Notes under the pieces: model-generated | What the model was told of the DNA's origin: nothing | What the model saw: only the letters and a program-made list of their open reading frames with translations | Databases searched by the model: none | Position numbers and translations under genes: made by a program | Origin: Populus alba | Lineage: Eukaryota; Streptophyta; Magnoliopsida; Malpighiales; Salicaceae | Direction: 5' to 3' | DNA length: 64,000 nt | Assembly: GCF_005239225.2 (NCBI RefSeq) | Contig: NC_133302.1 | Span: 17,773,357-17,837,356 of the forward strand | Shown here: one piece after another, positions 46,201-57,881 of the stretch | How the letters are laid out: each line of letters starts with the position of its first letter | Position numbering within the stretch: the stretch's first letter is position 1

Positions 46201-47203
46201 GTGTGGACCCATCAGTTCTGTCAAAGGACGGAAGCAGAAAAAGGTGAACCTAGTTGTGTGCCTAATATAGTCTGAAACTATGCATAGCTTATAGTCTAGT
46301 CTTTTTTATTCTAAACCCTTACGTATTGCTAGACTGGCTCATCCTTTAAGTTACCAGCTAGCATCATTTTACGATTATTCTGTTTTCTATCAGTTTCAAT
46401 TGTTATTTACTTGTTGAATCTGCATGATCCATGTTCGCATGATAGTTTCTTCTGACACTTCTCGATTTCAAGTTTGTCTGGTATCTGATATTTTTGTCTG
46501 TTTCAGCTAATGAACATCATTTTGTTTCGTCCATATAGTGAAAGTTTTACTTCCACTTGACGCATACATTTTCCGATATCTGCAGGGAATGGATGAAATC
46601 GTTGCTGGACTTGAACCGAAACCTGGCTTATCTAAGGGGACTTGTATTCAGAGGGCCTCTAATCTAAAGCCCATGAATAAGGTCAGATTTTATCCCATTT
46701 CTCATTTATTTGCCTATAGTTCTCAATTTTTCACCTGGAACTTGGACGTTTGAGATCAGTTTTCCCCCCTTTTTTTCTACAATGTGTCCGTGTGATCACT
46801 TCAATTAATTTTTAATGAGATCTTACCCTTCTTTCATCAATTGTGAACAAAAATAATGATAAATGTTGAATTTTGATAATTTCAGATTGCTACATCCCAG
46901 TCTGTCGACCCGAAGTGCAATCCGAGGGATTCAGGGTATGAAACATCTACTTTGCCTTTTCTATTTCTTAGTCTATTATATCCGAAACTTCGTGATTTCC
47001 TGTTCTTAAATTGACTACCTGGAGTCGAGATTTTTCTAGATTTGATTAAACATTGATAAATGTTAAATTTGTTTCTTCACAATCTCCACAGACACATTGA
47101 TGCAGGCATTCATGGATTATTATCTCCTGAAAATTGTTTTTGTTCTGTGACTTGGACTAATACAATGCCATCACGCAGACAGAGGATGCCAATTTGGCGT
47201 TGA
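43251..47203 (+). CDS. WVD2-like/TPX2-family-like protein without a visible TPX2 domain
   Basis: Nine coding exons join in frame with GT..AG borders: 43251-43349, 44032-44727, 45316-45687, 45781-45839, 45913-46008, 46150-46243, 46586-46681, 46886-46935, 47179-47203. The total is 1,587 bp, 528 aa. The product starts with a His-rich segment (DHLHHNHHQ). About residues 45-97 carry the N-terminal block of WVD2-like microtubule-binding proteins: FGRYTADTLAWEKYSVFSHN, CQEELEKFKAPGLVAQKKAY, FEEYYKKIRAMK. A long hydrophilic, Lys/Ser/Thr-rich, probably disordered region follows, ending QRMPIWR. The basic, Glu/Lys-rich TPX2 domain near the C-terminus of WVD2-like proteins (RAEKRKEF...KLEEK type) is not seen in any exon or intron. 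A cortical-microtubule role is inferred only from the N-terminal block. The last junctions are the least certain. Confidence 0.78.
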
Positions 47204-47794
47204 GTGTTCAACAGGTGGAGGGAGATGAGGTCATGTGATGTTCACAGCTTACTGAATCGTAAGTCTTGGGGAATGGCTGAACTGGATTACAGAACAGCTT
47301 ATGAATAGATAGATAGGAAATCTTGATACAGGAAGTAGAATAAGTGCATGACGAGAAAACAGCAGATCTGTAAATAAGAAATTTTCCATTCTCAAAGGCT
47401 TATATATGTAAGTTGAATTAGTTTCACAATATAAATTGTGCTTCTACACATGAATGAATTCTTATTTTGCAGCTATCATGAAGAACAGATAGTAGCTCAA
47501 AAGTGTTGGCGATCTCTCAAATAAAATTTAGTAGCTTTGTAAATAACAAAATCTAGTTGAGTGACTAATCCACTGTGTGAGTTTCCCTCAAATATCCTCT
47601 CTGGATTTGGATGCCTGCAAGATCCAAGGGAAGTTGAAGCCAGAAGTTAGAGCAGGTTTTGGCTGGCATGCATAGAGATGTTTGACAAATGAAAAGAAGA
47701 AATGACACGGAATTCAGACAGGAATAACAGTTCTCTGGTTAAGTCCAGAACTATGAACTGTAGCAATGGATTTTCACATGCGGGACATTCTAAT

Positions 47795-49527
47795 TCAGCG
47801 CAGCAATAAATCGAATTGAAGAAGAAAGTTGTTAGGATTAAAACCATACTCTTTCCAATTGGTGAAAATTGTCCTGAGAGCAAGCAGAGAAGCTTGTACA
47901 CATGATCGTGCCCTTAAGTGTAAAACAAAAGCCAACACAGCTGCTACCGGTGTCCCAACCAGATAACACGCCCCAAGATTCACGTAGGCTCCAAACTTCT
48001 GCCACCCGCTTCCTCTAGCAACCCCTGATGCAGAGCAGAAAAGCAACACTCTGATCATATCTCGAAGTAACATCAAGGAAGAAAGACTATTATCGACCAT
48101 TGCAGGCAGCTTTATGTTCTTTTCTTGTATATTTGAAGAAAGCTGTTGCTGACTATTGTAAAGTTTAGATTAGAGTGATAAAAGAAATTTCTTGCCCTAA
48201 TAAACAGATAAATGAGAACACGGAACGAGTTTTTTCGCATTCGGAAGAATACTTCATGTATCAAGATAACATTCAACCAATATGATAAACTGATGGCTAA
48301 TGCTGCTCCTATAATTCCCATTTCTGCTTTAAACACTAGAGCCCAACAAAGAGGTATATGGAAACACAGAGAGGCAAATGAACTGAACAGCATTGGAAGT
48401 ATCAAACTCTGTGTTTGGAAGCAGCGAATCAGCGCTTGAAGTATAGCATATGAAAACAAGTTAGGAATGAGGCAAATAGAGTATTTGCGAGCGACATGGA
48501 GATTGAAGGGTCTTGGCCTATAAGGATAAGAAGCTTGTCTGTGAACATCCATGCAAAGGATATAGGGAGACAGACCAAAATCAAGGAAATGATGGCACTG
48601 TAAGTGTAAGTCCTCAGCTTTTGATATTGCTCTGCTCCGTAAGCTTGCCCGCATAGAGCTTCCAATGCACCAACTAATCCGAACTGTTTGACAGTCATAG
48701 CACCATGTTAAGTGTAGCTTGAAAAGCTTATCCTTAATGTACTTAGAACTCCCTGAAACCTATATTATAATTTGAACTGAATTAAATCACATTTTGTTCA
48801 GCTTTGACCTCTCAACTGATTCAAAACATAAAAAACTACAAGAAAACCTTGTCAAATCCGGTTGTTTTCAGTTTGTTTGAATATCTGTATAGTTGTCATT
48901 GCGCAAATGAGGAAAGCCTTGAGGCAGAATTATGCCTGGTGCAGGCATAAAGGTAGAACTCATTGCACCTTCCAAAGCTCATCTCATTTTCTTCCACGTA
49001 TAACCATAACCATGTATCAAAAAATCCGATATTTATATATAATAATATATAATGAAGATTATATATATTAATAGAAACATATAAGATCTCAAATCTATTT
49101 TTAACAATAAAAAATATAAATAATATTACAATTACTACATTGAAACATGTAAACTTGAACTTGGTCCATTTAAGTTCAGGCAGACCAAAGCTCAAATAGG
49201 AAATCAGTTAGAGTTAAAATCAACCCTTCTGCACGGAAAAAGTTCCTTACTGATTGAAAAAATTTGCAAAAGATTTGAGACTAGTACTCAGATGCAGTTT
49301 CCAATTAAGAAAGGAAAAGAAGTAGTTACAAGCAGACTGAAGCCGGTAACACTGGTGAAAGAGGAGGCACTAGAGATCCCAGATAGTGAGAGCTCATAAA
49401 GATGTCCAACCATCATCACTGAACCAACCTGCATCAGGTACTGCAGAACTGTGACGGCGACCATTGGCGCTGCTACATAGCTCACCTTCTTCAGCTCTTT
49501 CAAAGAGAGCTTCCATTTACAACTCAT
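47795..49527 (-). pseudogene. MATE (DTX-type) efflux transporter pseudogene
   Basis: Exon 1 (49527-49330, 66 codons) is intact: KKVSYVAAPMVAVTVLQYLM, VGSVMMVGHLYELSLS, ending TGFSLL at a GT donor. Exon 2 starts at 48683 after CAG and reads [20 protein letters not shown], then IGQDPSI. Near 48500 the frame shifts by one base and continues [37 protein letters not shown]. Similarity fades after about 48240. The third piece (47795-48030) reads SGVARGSGWQKFGAYVNLGA, YLVGTPVAAVLAFVLHLR, FTNWKEYGF, the C-terminal end of the family, and it too lacks the GKGLWIGI-type block. About 150-170 residues of the second half of the usual ~480-aa, 12-helix transporter are missing. Intact relatives export plant metabolites and toxins by cation antiport; this copy cannot make a full transporter. 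Confidence 0.85.
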
Positions 49528-52474
49528 TTTTCTCGGCTCTTTACACAAATACCTCTTGCGTTCTCTTCTACTACTGCCTCCTAAAAATGTAGAAGTTGGA
49601 GTAACGGTTGGTAGAAGTTTTCTACGCGTATTTTTTTATCTGTAAATAGATGTGGTTGTCATTTGTTGTAATTAATGAGTGCTTCTTACCACTTACTAAC
49701 TGTCTCTTCGAATTTTCTCTTGTTTTGCATAAAAAATGAGGATTCCTATATGTTCAATGGTTCAGCTGTGACTTGAAACAACAGCGATTGCTTTTACTAT
49801 TTTACAACTAAATTACTACGAAAATCAAAGAGGAGATGAAAGTTAGATTAGAGTTGTAACTATTATGAAATAAAATAGAAATCTAATTTCTTACACATGT
49901 CCTGTCCGAAAATGATACTTGGGGTACACAAAGGTTTCCTGGAAAAATAAGAGATGGGAAAACACATCTGCCTTCGATATCCTAACTATGGAAATCTGAC
50001 CGCGACCAACTTTTCCTCGTCGTAAAAGAAATATTGCTACAGAATGACAACAGTGCTGAGATGGCTTCCACATTGAGTAAGCCATTCATTTTATGTGCTA
50101 CACAATAGAAAAGCAAAATCCGTCGTGGGAGAGATCTCTATGTTTGTTAAGGCATAGAAAAGACAAGTGTTTTCAACTAGTCCCTATCAGCCAGGACGTG
50201 AGATGGTGAAAGGCTGGCCACAACATGCATCAAACACACCTCATTTGTCACTTTCTTGAAGCCTACATATCCACTAGTGCTCATCCATCTTGTCCATGAC
50301 ATGCATCTGCGTCTAGAGAAAACCAACTGAGGGCAAGCCTCGAGCAAGGATGTGATGTTGGAAGAAGCTTCGATCTTTTATCCCAACAAAATACTGCACT
50401 TTACCACTGCACTCCTCTATGCAATCATGTGAGGTTCATGTTTCTCCAGGCTTGAATTCTTCTTTGCCTCTAAGCCACATCAAAATCATTACACATTCTC
50501 AGTGCTCCTCTCTGGAACATGAATATTCCCTTAGATTGCAAATGAATTGGTCGGCACATTTGAGAAACTTGTGAGTGGTGATTGACAAGAATTACAGGTG
50601 CAGATCTTTCATCCTCCTAGATCTCCAGTTGTTTCAGCTCTTCTTTGGCCAAAGTTTTAAATACAAGGAAACAAACAAATAATCCTGCAAGCAAGAAAAT
50701 AGCCACGTTCTTAAAGTTAATACAGACATGGAGTTAAAGAGCAAATTAAAATTGCTGGAACTTTTAAGAATAGAACAAGCTAGCAATAATTAGAGTTACA
50801 GAAGCAGTGATCACCTCAATATCATCAGATATAGAAAAACGCAATCATATTGACTCCCACATTCACAGCATATACTTGTTTTCTATTTTCCTTTTCTGAC
50901 TTTTGTACTTCCAGTCTAACAGAACGCTAGCCAGCAGTACTGAGGCTAGTAAAGACTCTTGGCTGGCCATTGCTGAAACTAAAACAACTCAAAAGGTATG
51001 ACTGACCTCAGCCAATATGAAGTAACACTTCATCTTAAGAGGTGATGATCATCGACCTCAGCCAATATGTGGTACCTACCACTAATACAACTCAAAAGAT
51101 ATGATTGACCTCAGCCAATATGTGTTAACACTTCATCTTAGCAGATGATGGGTTGGGTTTGGAGCAAGCAACAATTTCAATATGTCAAACAAAAGGGGGA
51201 AAAGATGAAAGCACAGCAGTTTTTTTTGTTATGGATCATTCAAAAGACAAATAATCAGTTTGCTTGTGAGTTTTACCACTCATTTCCTAGAGTAGTGCAC
51301 CATCCAGCAAAACGTTGACAGCTCAAAGACTTCAGAGAAATGCAAAAACAAGCAGCAATACATTAAATCACTAAGAAAGAAAGTCGTGTTGCATATTTCT
51401 ACAGTTCTGCTAGGAGCAGCACGAGAGCAGTCTTAGCATGACAAAAAAAAAAAAAAACATCTGAATGACAATAATCAGCCATATTTAGTTCACCCTGCAA
51501 GATATTTGTTTAACTCAATAACATAGGAACAAAGGATTGATTCAGAACAATAACAAGCATTGATTTGAAACAGTGGTGAGTCAGAAAATAAACCTTGAAA
51601 GTGATTATGAACCTCAGTATTGCTTATAACCTGAGTGATTATCCTAATTTAGTAAAGTCCTCAATCTCAAAAGTATGGTCAGCCAAAAGATAAAATTTGA
51701 TGGAGGATAAAAGCAGTTTCCATCATACTTCAGAAGCAATGAATCAGTTGGGAAGAGGGTTGGGTCTAGCCAAAATTTCATCAGCATACAATGAAAAAGA
51801 ACTATAAGTGAAACGAGAACCAGCGCGCATGTAAAAGATATTACTCAGCCATAAGAATTAATGAGTGGCCAAAATGATTGAAACAAACAATAGGAATGAC
51901 TATTAAAAATTTGTGATGCTTTAAAAGAAATGCAGACAAAATATGAGGGTGGGGGAAAAAGGCAATGATCCAGTGGCAATTATTTAAGGGCCTGAACACT
52001 TAAATAACCTAACCAGTTATTCAATGAGTCATTGAAATGGTTGATCAACAAACAAGTATATTTTGAAGATAAAAATTGAAAGAAGTTTCCCATCAGAATT
52101 CATGGCTAAGGGCCAAACTGGTTTTTGTTATATGATTTGTTTTCTCTCGTTTCCTTCTACTTTTGATCACTAGAGCTGGAGGGGAAGGGAAGGGAAATTA
52201 AGCATCCAAGTGACAAGTTTTCTTTTTCCCTGTTTCTCGAAATTATATATAATTGCAAAAGGAATAGCAAAAAAACTGGAGAGAAGTTCGAAAGTAAAAA
52301 CTTATATAAACTCTTACCGTCAAATCTGAGAGTAAAATCCTTACTGTTTCAGCTGAAAATGCTCCTACATGCTAATTTAATATGCTATCAACATCAATTT
52401 GCTAAAGAAAATGAAGGTTTAAAAGGAAAACAAAAGGATTGGAACGCCCAAACAAAAGTCTTGCGGTAACCTTA
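49528..52474. other. Intergenic; possibly transcribed, no gene assigned
   Basis: Composition is less AT-rich than most spacers here. Minus strand about 50185-50385 is open for ~65 codons (for example SNITSLLEACPQLVFSRRR and SGYVGFKKVTNEVCLMHVV) without a recognised family. It could be a decayed small gene or the 3' untranslated region of the PPR gene upstream on that strand. Confidence 0.35.
50985..51150. repeat. Imperfect tandem duplication, 103-bp period
   Basis: CAACTCAAAAGGTATGACTG and CAACTCAAAAGATATGATTG begin at 50985 and 51088. Each continues GACCTCAGCCAATATG, then TAACACTTCATCTTA and GATGATG. A third partial GACCTCAGCCAATATGTGGT lies between them at about 51053. Confidence 0.85.
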
Positions 52475-53968
52475 CTAAGCCTTTGAATGAAGCTGATGAA
52501 ACTGCTCTTGCAAATCTGTGGCCAGCGTTTCCCTGCCGGATTTATTGAGGCAGTTGAAAACCTTCATATACACTTTAAAATATGGTCTAAGACCTTTCTT
52601 GATCATTTCAGAAAGAATATTTTGGGCAATCACCAGATTTCCTCTTTTCTGATGAAGCCTCGCAAGCAAGCTGTAATTCATGCAGCTTGTGCACTTGTAC
52701 TTCTTATCTGAATCAACCACGTACTTATATGCCTCCTCATATTGCTCTGAGTTGAAAAAACCCTTGATAAAGGCAGCATGTGTTGAAAGCCGAGGTTCAA
52801 GACCCCTTGCCACCATCTCATCAAAATAGTGACATGCAATTTCAATCTTGCCGTTATTGCAACAGTAATATATAAAAATTTCAAAGGTTAATGCATCAGG
52901 AGGGCAGTCCTTGTCCTGCATTTCCGTCAATACCTTGCAAGCATCAGCATATTCACCGTTCTTAAGCAAACAGCTAATTAGATAATTGTAAATTCGGGCA
53001 TTCAGTTCAAAGCCCTCTTTCCTCATCTCATCCTGAATATCTCTCACCCCTTTAAAATCACATCTCCGACACATTTCCCTGATAAAAATATAGTAATAAG
53101 AAATCTTCCTCTCAGTTTTCTTCATCACAAACTCAACCATGTCAAAGGATCCCAAAACACTGAACATTTCGATCAATGAGGAAACCCAACCATAACATGA
53201 CCCTCTAACTTCAAGCAACAAGCCAATCACTCTCCGTGTGGATTCCACCAAGGACTCATTTGTAACATTCATAACATGTAAGAACTCGAATGCCTTTTTG
53301 GTTAGACATAACCGGTTCTCGTTAAACTCATTCAAAAGACTCCTCATAGCATCATAATCATCTAAACGCCCGCAATTATCAATAACCAAGCTACAAATAT
53401 CAGAATTACATCTCAATTCAGGCTGCCAATGTCTAATCCAACGAAAGAAACGCAAAGCAGACACCTTTTCACTATTCAAGACATGAAAAACCAGAGTCAC
53501 AGAAGCAATAGATAGCTTTACACTCAAAGAACCCAACTTGTACTCCAAATCATACTCATCCCTCTTAATCAAATCAATAATATATGCTACTTGCTTTTGC
53601 ATTGCCTTTGGTCTGACCCTACCAGTTCCCATGTCCTTATAAACATCAAAGGATGATGTCTTGTAACCTCGAAGATAACCATGAATACTTGACTTGAAGA
53701 AATAAAGATTCAAACTTTGACTATTATGACCATTGTACCTACCATTACATCCAGTAAAACCCATGAGTTTTGAGACAGAAGGTGACCTATTTGAGGAAAA
53801 CAAGGATGAACTAGGATAGTTACAGAAACATAGAGAAGTTGAAGAGGGGTATGATGGGTTTGGAAAGAGTTGTGGCTGGGACTGTGGGGAGAGGAGAGGG
53901 AAAATCAAATTATAATAAGGGTTTGAGAGGTACCTGAGATTCTTGTGAGAGAGCTTTGAGATCTCCAT
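52475..53968 (-). CDS. P-type pentatricopeptide repeat protein, probably mitochondrial or plastid
   Basis: Intronless, 497 aa, starting MEISKLSHKN and ending LHSKA. The first ~110 residues are Ser/Asn/Pro/Tyr-rich with few acidic residues, consistent with an organelle-targeting region plus linker. PPR-like repeats are weak in the middle and clear in the C-terminal third: starts near residues 323 (ARIYNYLISCLLKNG), 358 (DALTFEIFIYYCCNNG), 393 (STHAAFIKGFFNS), 428 (MNYSLLARLHQKRG) and 463 (KVYMKVFNCLNKSG). The ~35-residue spacing is that of P-class motifs, without L/S alternation and without E or DYW tails. Expected role: sequence-specific binding of organellar RNA. I cannot name the orthologue. 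Confidence 0.9.
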   Translation of the reverse strand: MEISKLSHKNLRYLSNPYYNLIFPLLSPQSQPQLFPNPSYPSSTSLCFCNYPSSSLFSSNRSPSVSKLMGFTGCNGRYNGHNSQSLNLYFFKSSIHGYLRGYKTSSFDVYKDMGTGRVRPKAMQKQVAYIIDLIKRDEYDLEYKLGSLSVKLSIASVTLVFHVLNSEKVSALRFFRWIRHWQPELRCNSDICSLVIDNCGRLDDYDAMRSLLNEFNENRLCLTKKAFEFLHVMNVTNESLVESTRRVIGLLLEVRGSCYGWVSSLIEMFSVLGSFDMVEFVMKKTERKISYYYIFIREMCRRCDFKGVRDIQDEMRKEGFELNARIYNYLISCLLKNGEYADACKVLTEMQDKDCPPDALTFEIFIYYCCNNGKIEIACHYFDEMVARGLEPRLSTHAAFIKGFFNSEQYEEAYKYVVDSDKKYKCTSCMNYSLLARLHQKRGNLVIAQNILSEMIKKGLRPYFKVYMKVFNCLNKSGRETLATDLQEQFHQLHSKA

Positions 53969-55157
53969 GGAACTGCTAGGAGCAGTGCTCCCTGCTTATG
54001 GCTAGAGCTGACAAAACCAGTTAAAATTATGTGGAATAAAGTTATTTCAAAGTTTTTGTAGGGTTACTTACAAAAAAAATATATGTTTTTTTTGTAGTAT
54101 CATGAACATTTTATAGTCAAATTATATATGAAATTAATTTAAGTCTGTGTATAATTTGAATTTAATTAATCATTTATTATAATTTTTACATATATAATAA
54201 AATATCAAATCATAAAATTTAATTTAATTATATTATTTAAATATATAAAGAATTGAATTACATTGAATTCATAAATAATATTTAAAAAATAATACGTGGA
54301 AGAAGAGTATGTGCTTGCTAAAGAAACAAGAAATATGAATACAAATTTTTTTTGAGGTAATTTAATTTAATCGGATCTTAAATTTAATTTTAATGATTAT
54401 AAGTTTAAGTTTTTTCATGATTACTAGAGATTTATATAGTTATTAATTTTAAAATTTATAAAATTAAAAATTCAAGTAAGTTAATTCAGATATTAATATT
54501 AATTAAAAAAAAAAAAAAAAGCCAAGAGGGGCACTAGGAGGTGGAGATAATGAAAGGAGAAGGGATAATGTTAATAAACAGAGGTGCTGGAGTCATAGAA
54601 GATGTAGAAAAAAGATACAGAAAAACTGGTTCCGGGAATGGAGAAGGTAATGAGCCTGAGAAAAACCAACACGATGTGAAGACAATATTGAGCATGTTGG
54701 GCTCGAGCTTCGTTTTCGAGTCTTTTCAACAGTTTTTAATGGGTTTGAGATTTCAGATTTCAGATTCCGGCGATGGTTTATAAGAATGTCAGGCGGCGTT
54801 TCCGAGCTTCTAACTTTCCGATGTTTGCCATTTTTCTGATCCCTTTCTTCTTTTCATTTCCCAGATAAGTTATGCGTAATGTATCACAAAATATATATTG
54901 CACTTGATAATTTAATGTTAACAAAAATCTAATATGACTGACTCAGATCCTGGATAAAGCTCGGAGCCGGGAAGACGAAAAAAAACATTGATGGGAAATT
55001 ATAGGCATATGCCAAGGGTTCTTTCTTCTGCTTCAATATGGAACAAAATTGAAAGAAGAGAAAAAGTGAACAAAATTGCATGAAAATTGCAACCAAATAA
55101 GGACTAAATTGAATGACAATCGGAATTCAATAGAGAAGTTGTTATAGATTTAGAGGC
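53969..55157. other. Intergenic, PPR promoter side; no gene seen
   Basis: AT-rich to about 54520. A less AT-rich patch at 54540-54850 has an open plus frame, but its first codon is GTG and the next is an ATG at 54550. The peptide is unrecognised and is not called as a gene. Confidence 0.45.
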
Positions 55158-55160
55158 TAA

Positions 55161-55856
55161 GAGTGTATTTGGTATTGTGGTAGCTGTTATGATTGTGGTT
55201 TGAAAAAAGTTGTTTTATAAAAAGTTCTTGGTTTTGAAAAATATATGTTTGGTTAAAACTGTGGTTGAAATTGAGGTTGAACAAAAAAATAATTTGATGT
55301 GTTCGGTTAAAAAAATATTTTTCAAATTGAGGTTATAAAATAATTAAAATATATATATTAATATTGATGGTTTTTAATTTAAATATTGTAGATTTAACTA
55401 CTGTTATTACATCATAAAATAAATAATATTGATATCAAATATTTTTTTATTATTCCATTAAATTATGTGCAATTTCATCACGTACAAAATCTACCAAATA
55501 AAGACTATATTTTTCATGGTTTCTTAAGCGTGCAACAACAAAAACTGAATTTTTTGTTACCTCATCGAGCGATCTCCTTCTAATTTTTCAAATAAAACAT
55601 TAAAAAAAAAAAACAAATTTTTTTCACTGCAAACAGTGCCAAGTGAATAGCATTGTTCACATGAACAGTGCCCAAGTGAATTAATTCACGTTGGCATTAG
55701 ACGCTGTCGCGTGAGAAGCAGCTAAGAGCTGGTTCTCACAAACCATCGTTTTTAACAGGCCTCACGTATACAATAATTCGTGTTTTATTGTTGCCAAACA
55801 TATTGTTTACGCGGTTTGCTTTAAAAGCAGCCGCAGTTGTGTAAACAAACAGCACC
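55161..55856 (+). mobile_element. Tourist-like (PIF/Harbinger-type) MITE, copy 2
   Basis: 696 bp flanked by TAA on both sides (55158-55160 and 55857-55859). Left terminus GAGTGTATTTGGTATTG; right terminus, read inward, GGTGCTGTTTGTTTAC. It shares with copy 1 (inverted) the blocks GTGGTAGCTGTT, TTGTTTTATAAAAAG, TTTGGTTAAAACTGTGGTTG and AAAGCAGCCGCAG. It also carries a GTTCAC/GTGAAC-rich inner hairpin (about 55650-55671). In both copies the flank is CTAAG, that is, the TAA lies in the same 5-bp context. Confidence 0.72.
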
Positions 55857-55859
55857 TAA

Positions 55860-57772
55860 GTTAACAAAGGGGAAGACAAAAGGTTAGCATGTGCAAGACA
55901 TGTAATAGTGAGTAGAACGCATCGACTTGCTTTAGGCAGCACGTAAAGATGCATACAATCTCTAGATACAATCTTCTTTGTTGTTGTTGGCATCGTCGAG
56001 TTAGAACCATTTTATCAAGATAACATGTGTCTAAAACAGAGGTCTGGTGTAACTTTGATGATCATTTTTTTTCGTTATTACTCTCTCATTCCTTCATTTT
56101 TCGCACATGAATTTTCTTCTCCTAGATGAAAAAGATTGGATTTTTTACAAATTATAGATCTCGGATCAATCAAATGTAAAAGAACCTAATTGAAAAATAA
56201 AATTAAAAGGATGAAGAAAAAAAAAAGTAAATCTACTGTAGGAGAAAGAGTAAAAAATCTATTCAAATTAGTTTTTCTTTCAATTTCAATATTCTCTTTG
56301 TTTAAAAATATCTTGAATTGGATTTTATGTTATCCTTTACAAGAATAAGATGTAAGAAACCCTAAAAGCTCTTAACTCTCTCTTCTATAACAACAAATCC
56401 AACAAACTATTTTTCATTTTTTTTATATAAAAACATTTACAATAAAATATAATTGTTTGGATTCTGATTTCTTGTTAAAGGTTATTAATTCAACTAATCA
56501 AATTATTAGTTTAGCTTATGAACTTATAGGTTGCATTAACTCAGTACAAATGCAATTTTCATATATTTATGTAAGAAAATAACTTTTGGCACACTTATAT
56601 GGAATTGGGAGGGTGTACGTTCAATTGCGTCTACTTGCATTTTTTATAATTAAGTTTGAGTAAAGGTTAAATTTAAAGATATTATTAACTAATAAGCTAC
56701 AAGATTTGGGTTTAATGATGGTGCTTCACTATTTATATAAATAGTGAAGCTACTCAATACATTTTTTTTCATCTTTAATTTTTTTCCCTTTCATTTAGAT
56801 ACTTCTACAACCTAATTGAATGGAATTAGGCTTAAATTTATGATAAATATACCAAGTTAATAGACATGAGATTAAAATGTAAAACACGAAAAAAAAAAAA
56901 AAGGATAATCACAACTTCACACAACAATTTTCATTATGATCTCAAGGTTCATTTTGTTTATTTTTCAATCACTAGTATAAAGAGAAGAGAGAGAAACTTA
57001 CTTTGAAATAATAAGAAGAGAAAAAATTAATGGTTATCTTGATTTTAATAACCAAAATGACCAAGGTTGGTGTCAAAGGATTCTATTTGACATAAAGAGT
57101 TTAATGACGATGGTTTTTGACCTTCTTATTGCTTGAAAAAGCAGGTTGAATATTTTTTTTATTTGATTTTGTGTTTTTAAACTAATTTGAAGGTATTTTG
57201 AGTTGAGAGGTTACTTATTTCCCATAGATGTTTTTGAGATTTTTTTGTTTTTTATGAAAATTGGTTGACAATTGGATTTTAGAGTAAAAAACCATATTCT
57301 CCTGATTTTTCAGTTGTCACAACGGTGGTTGTAATCTAGTCAGTTTCCTAATAGATAACGAGTCATCTTCTAGTACATTCAACCTATTGCCTACTTGATT
57401 AAAAAATAAATAAAAACAAGAAAGGTGACTTGTTTTTCACTTTTAAAATCAAAATAATAAAACAAAGACCCATGTGCAACACTTAAGTCTAATCAAGTTA
57501 AGAGTTTGATATAATAGCCTCTATTGACTCGAAAATATTATAATTTTAATAATTAAAAAAATTAATTCAAATATATTAAATTTTAAAATTGTAAACAAAA
57601 TTCTACTAGCAAATAAAAATACATTGCCAGCACCTACACGTTTTTCTTTACGTTTTAAATAAACTTCCTACACACAATGAAGCGTATATTAATCAACTAG
57701 TATATGCATAAGCATAAGTGGTGTGGTGGCAAACTCTTTCTTTCTTTTCTTTTTTTTTTTCTTTTTTTTTTA
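55860..57772. other. Intergenic, no gene seen
   Basis: AT-rich with homopolymers and no supportable frame or RNA gene. A short near-palindrome AGTGAAGCTACTC/GGTGCTTCACTATTTATATA lies at about 56718-56756. Confidence 0.45.
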
Positions 57773-57881
57773 AAGTAAAGGGATCGCAATTGGATTCCAT
57801 GCTAAAGTTGATTTTTCTTTTGGTCTAAGTCAAAGTCGATTTTGATTTTGATTTTGATTTTTTTATTTAGGCAAGTTTGAT
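57773..57881 (+). repeat. Upstream duplication block, copy A
   Basis: AAGTAAAGGGATCGCAATTG through GGCAAGTTTGAT, matching 63359-63461 with scattered mismatches (shared ATTCCATGCTAAAGTTG and AGTCAAAGT). It marks the left limit of similarity between the two cytochrome c copies. Confidence 0.8.

Noticed and set aside
46586..47203. Alternative last exon beginning near 47094 (GACACATTGATGCAGG) for the TPX2-family-like gene
   Set aside because: It stays open to the same TGA, so it is possible, but it includes intron-like sequence; the shorter exon at 47179 gives a more ordinary end.
54550..54783. Small gene upstream of the minus-strand PPR
   Set aside because: The longer reading starts at GTG, the peptide is unrecognised, and nothing supports transcription.
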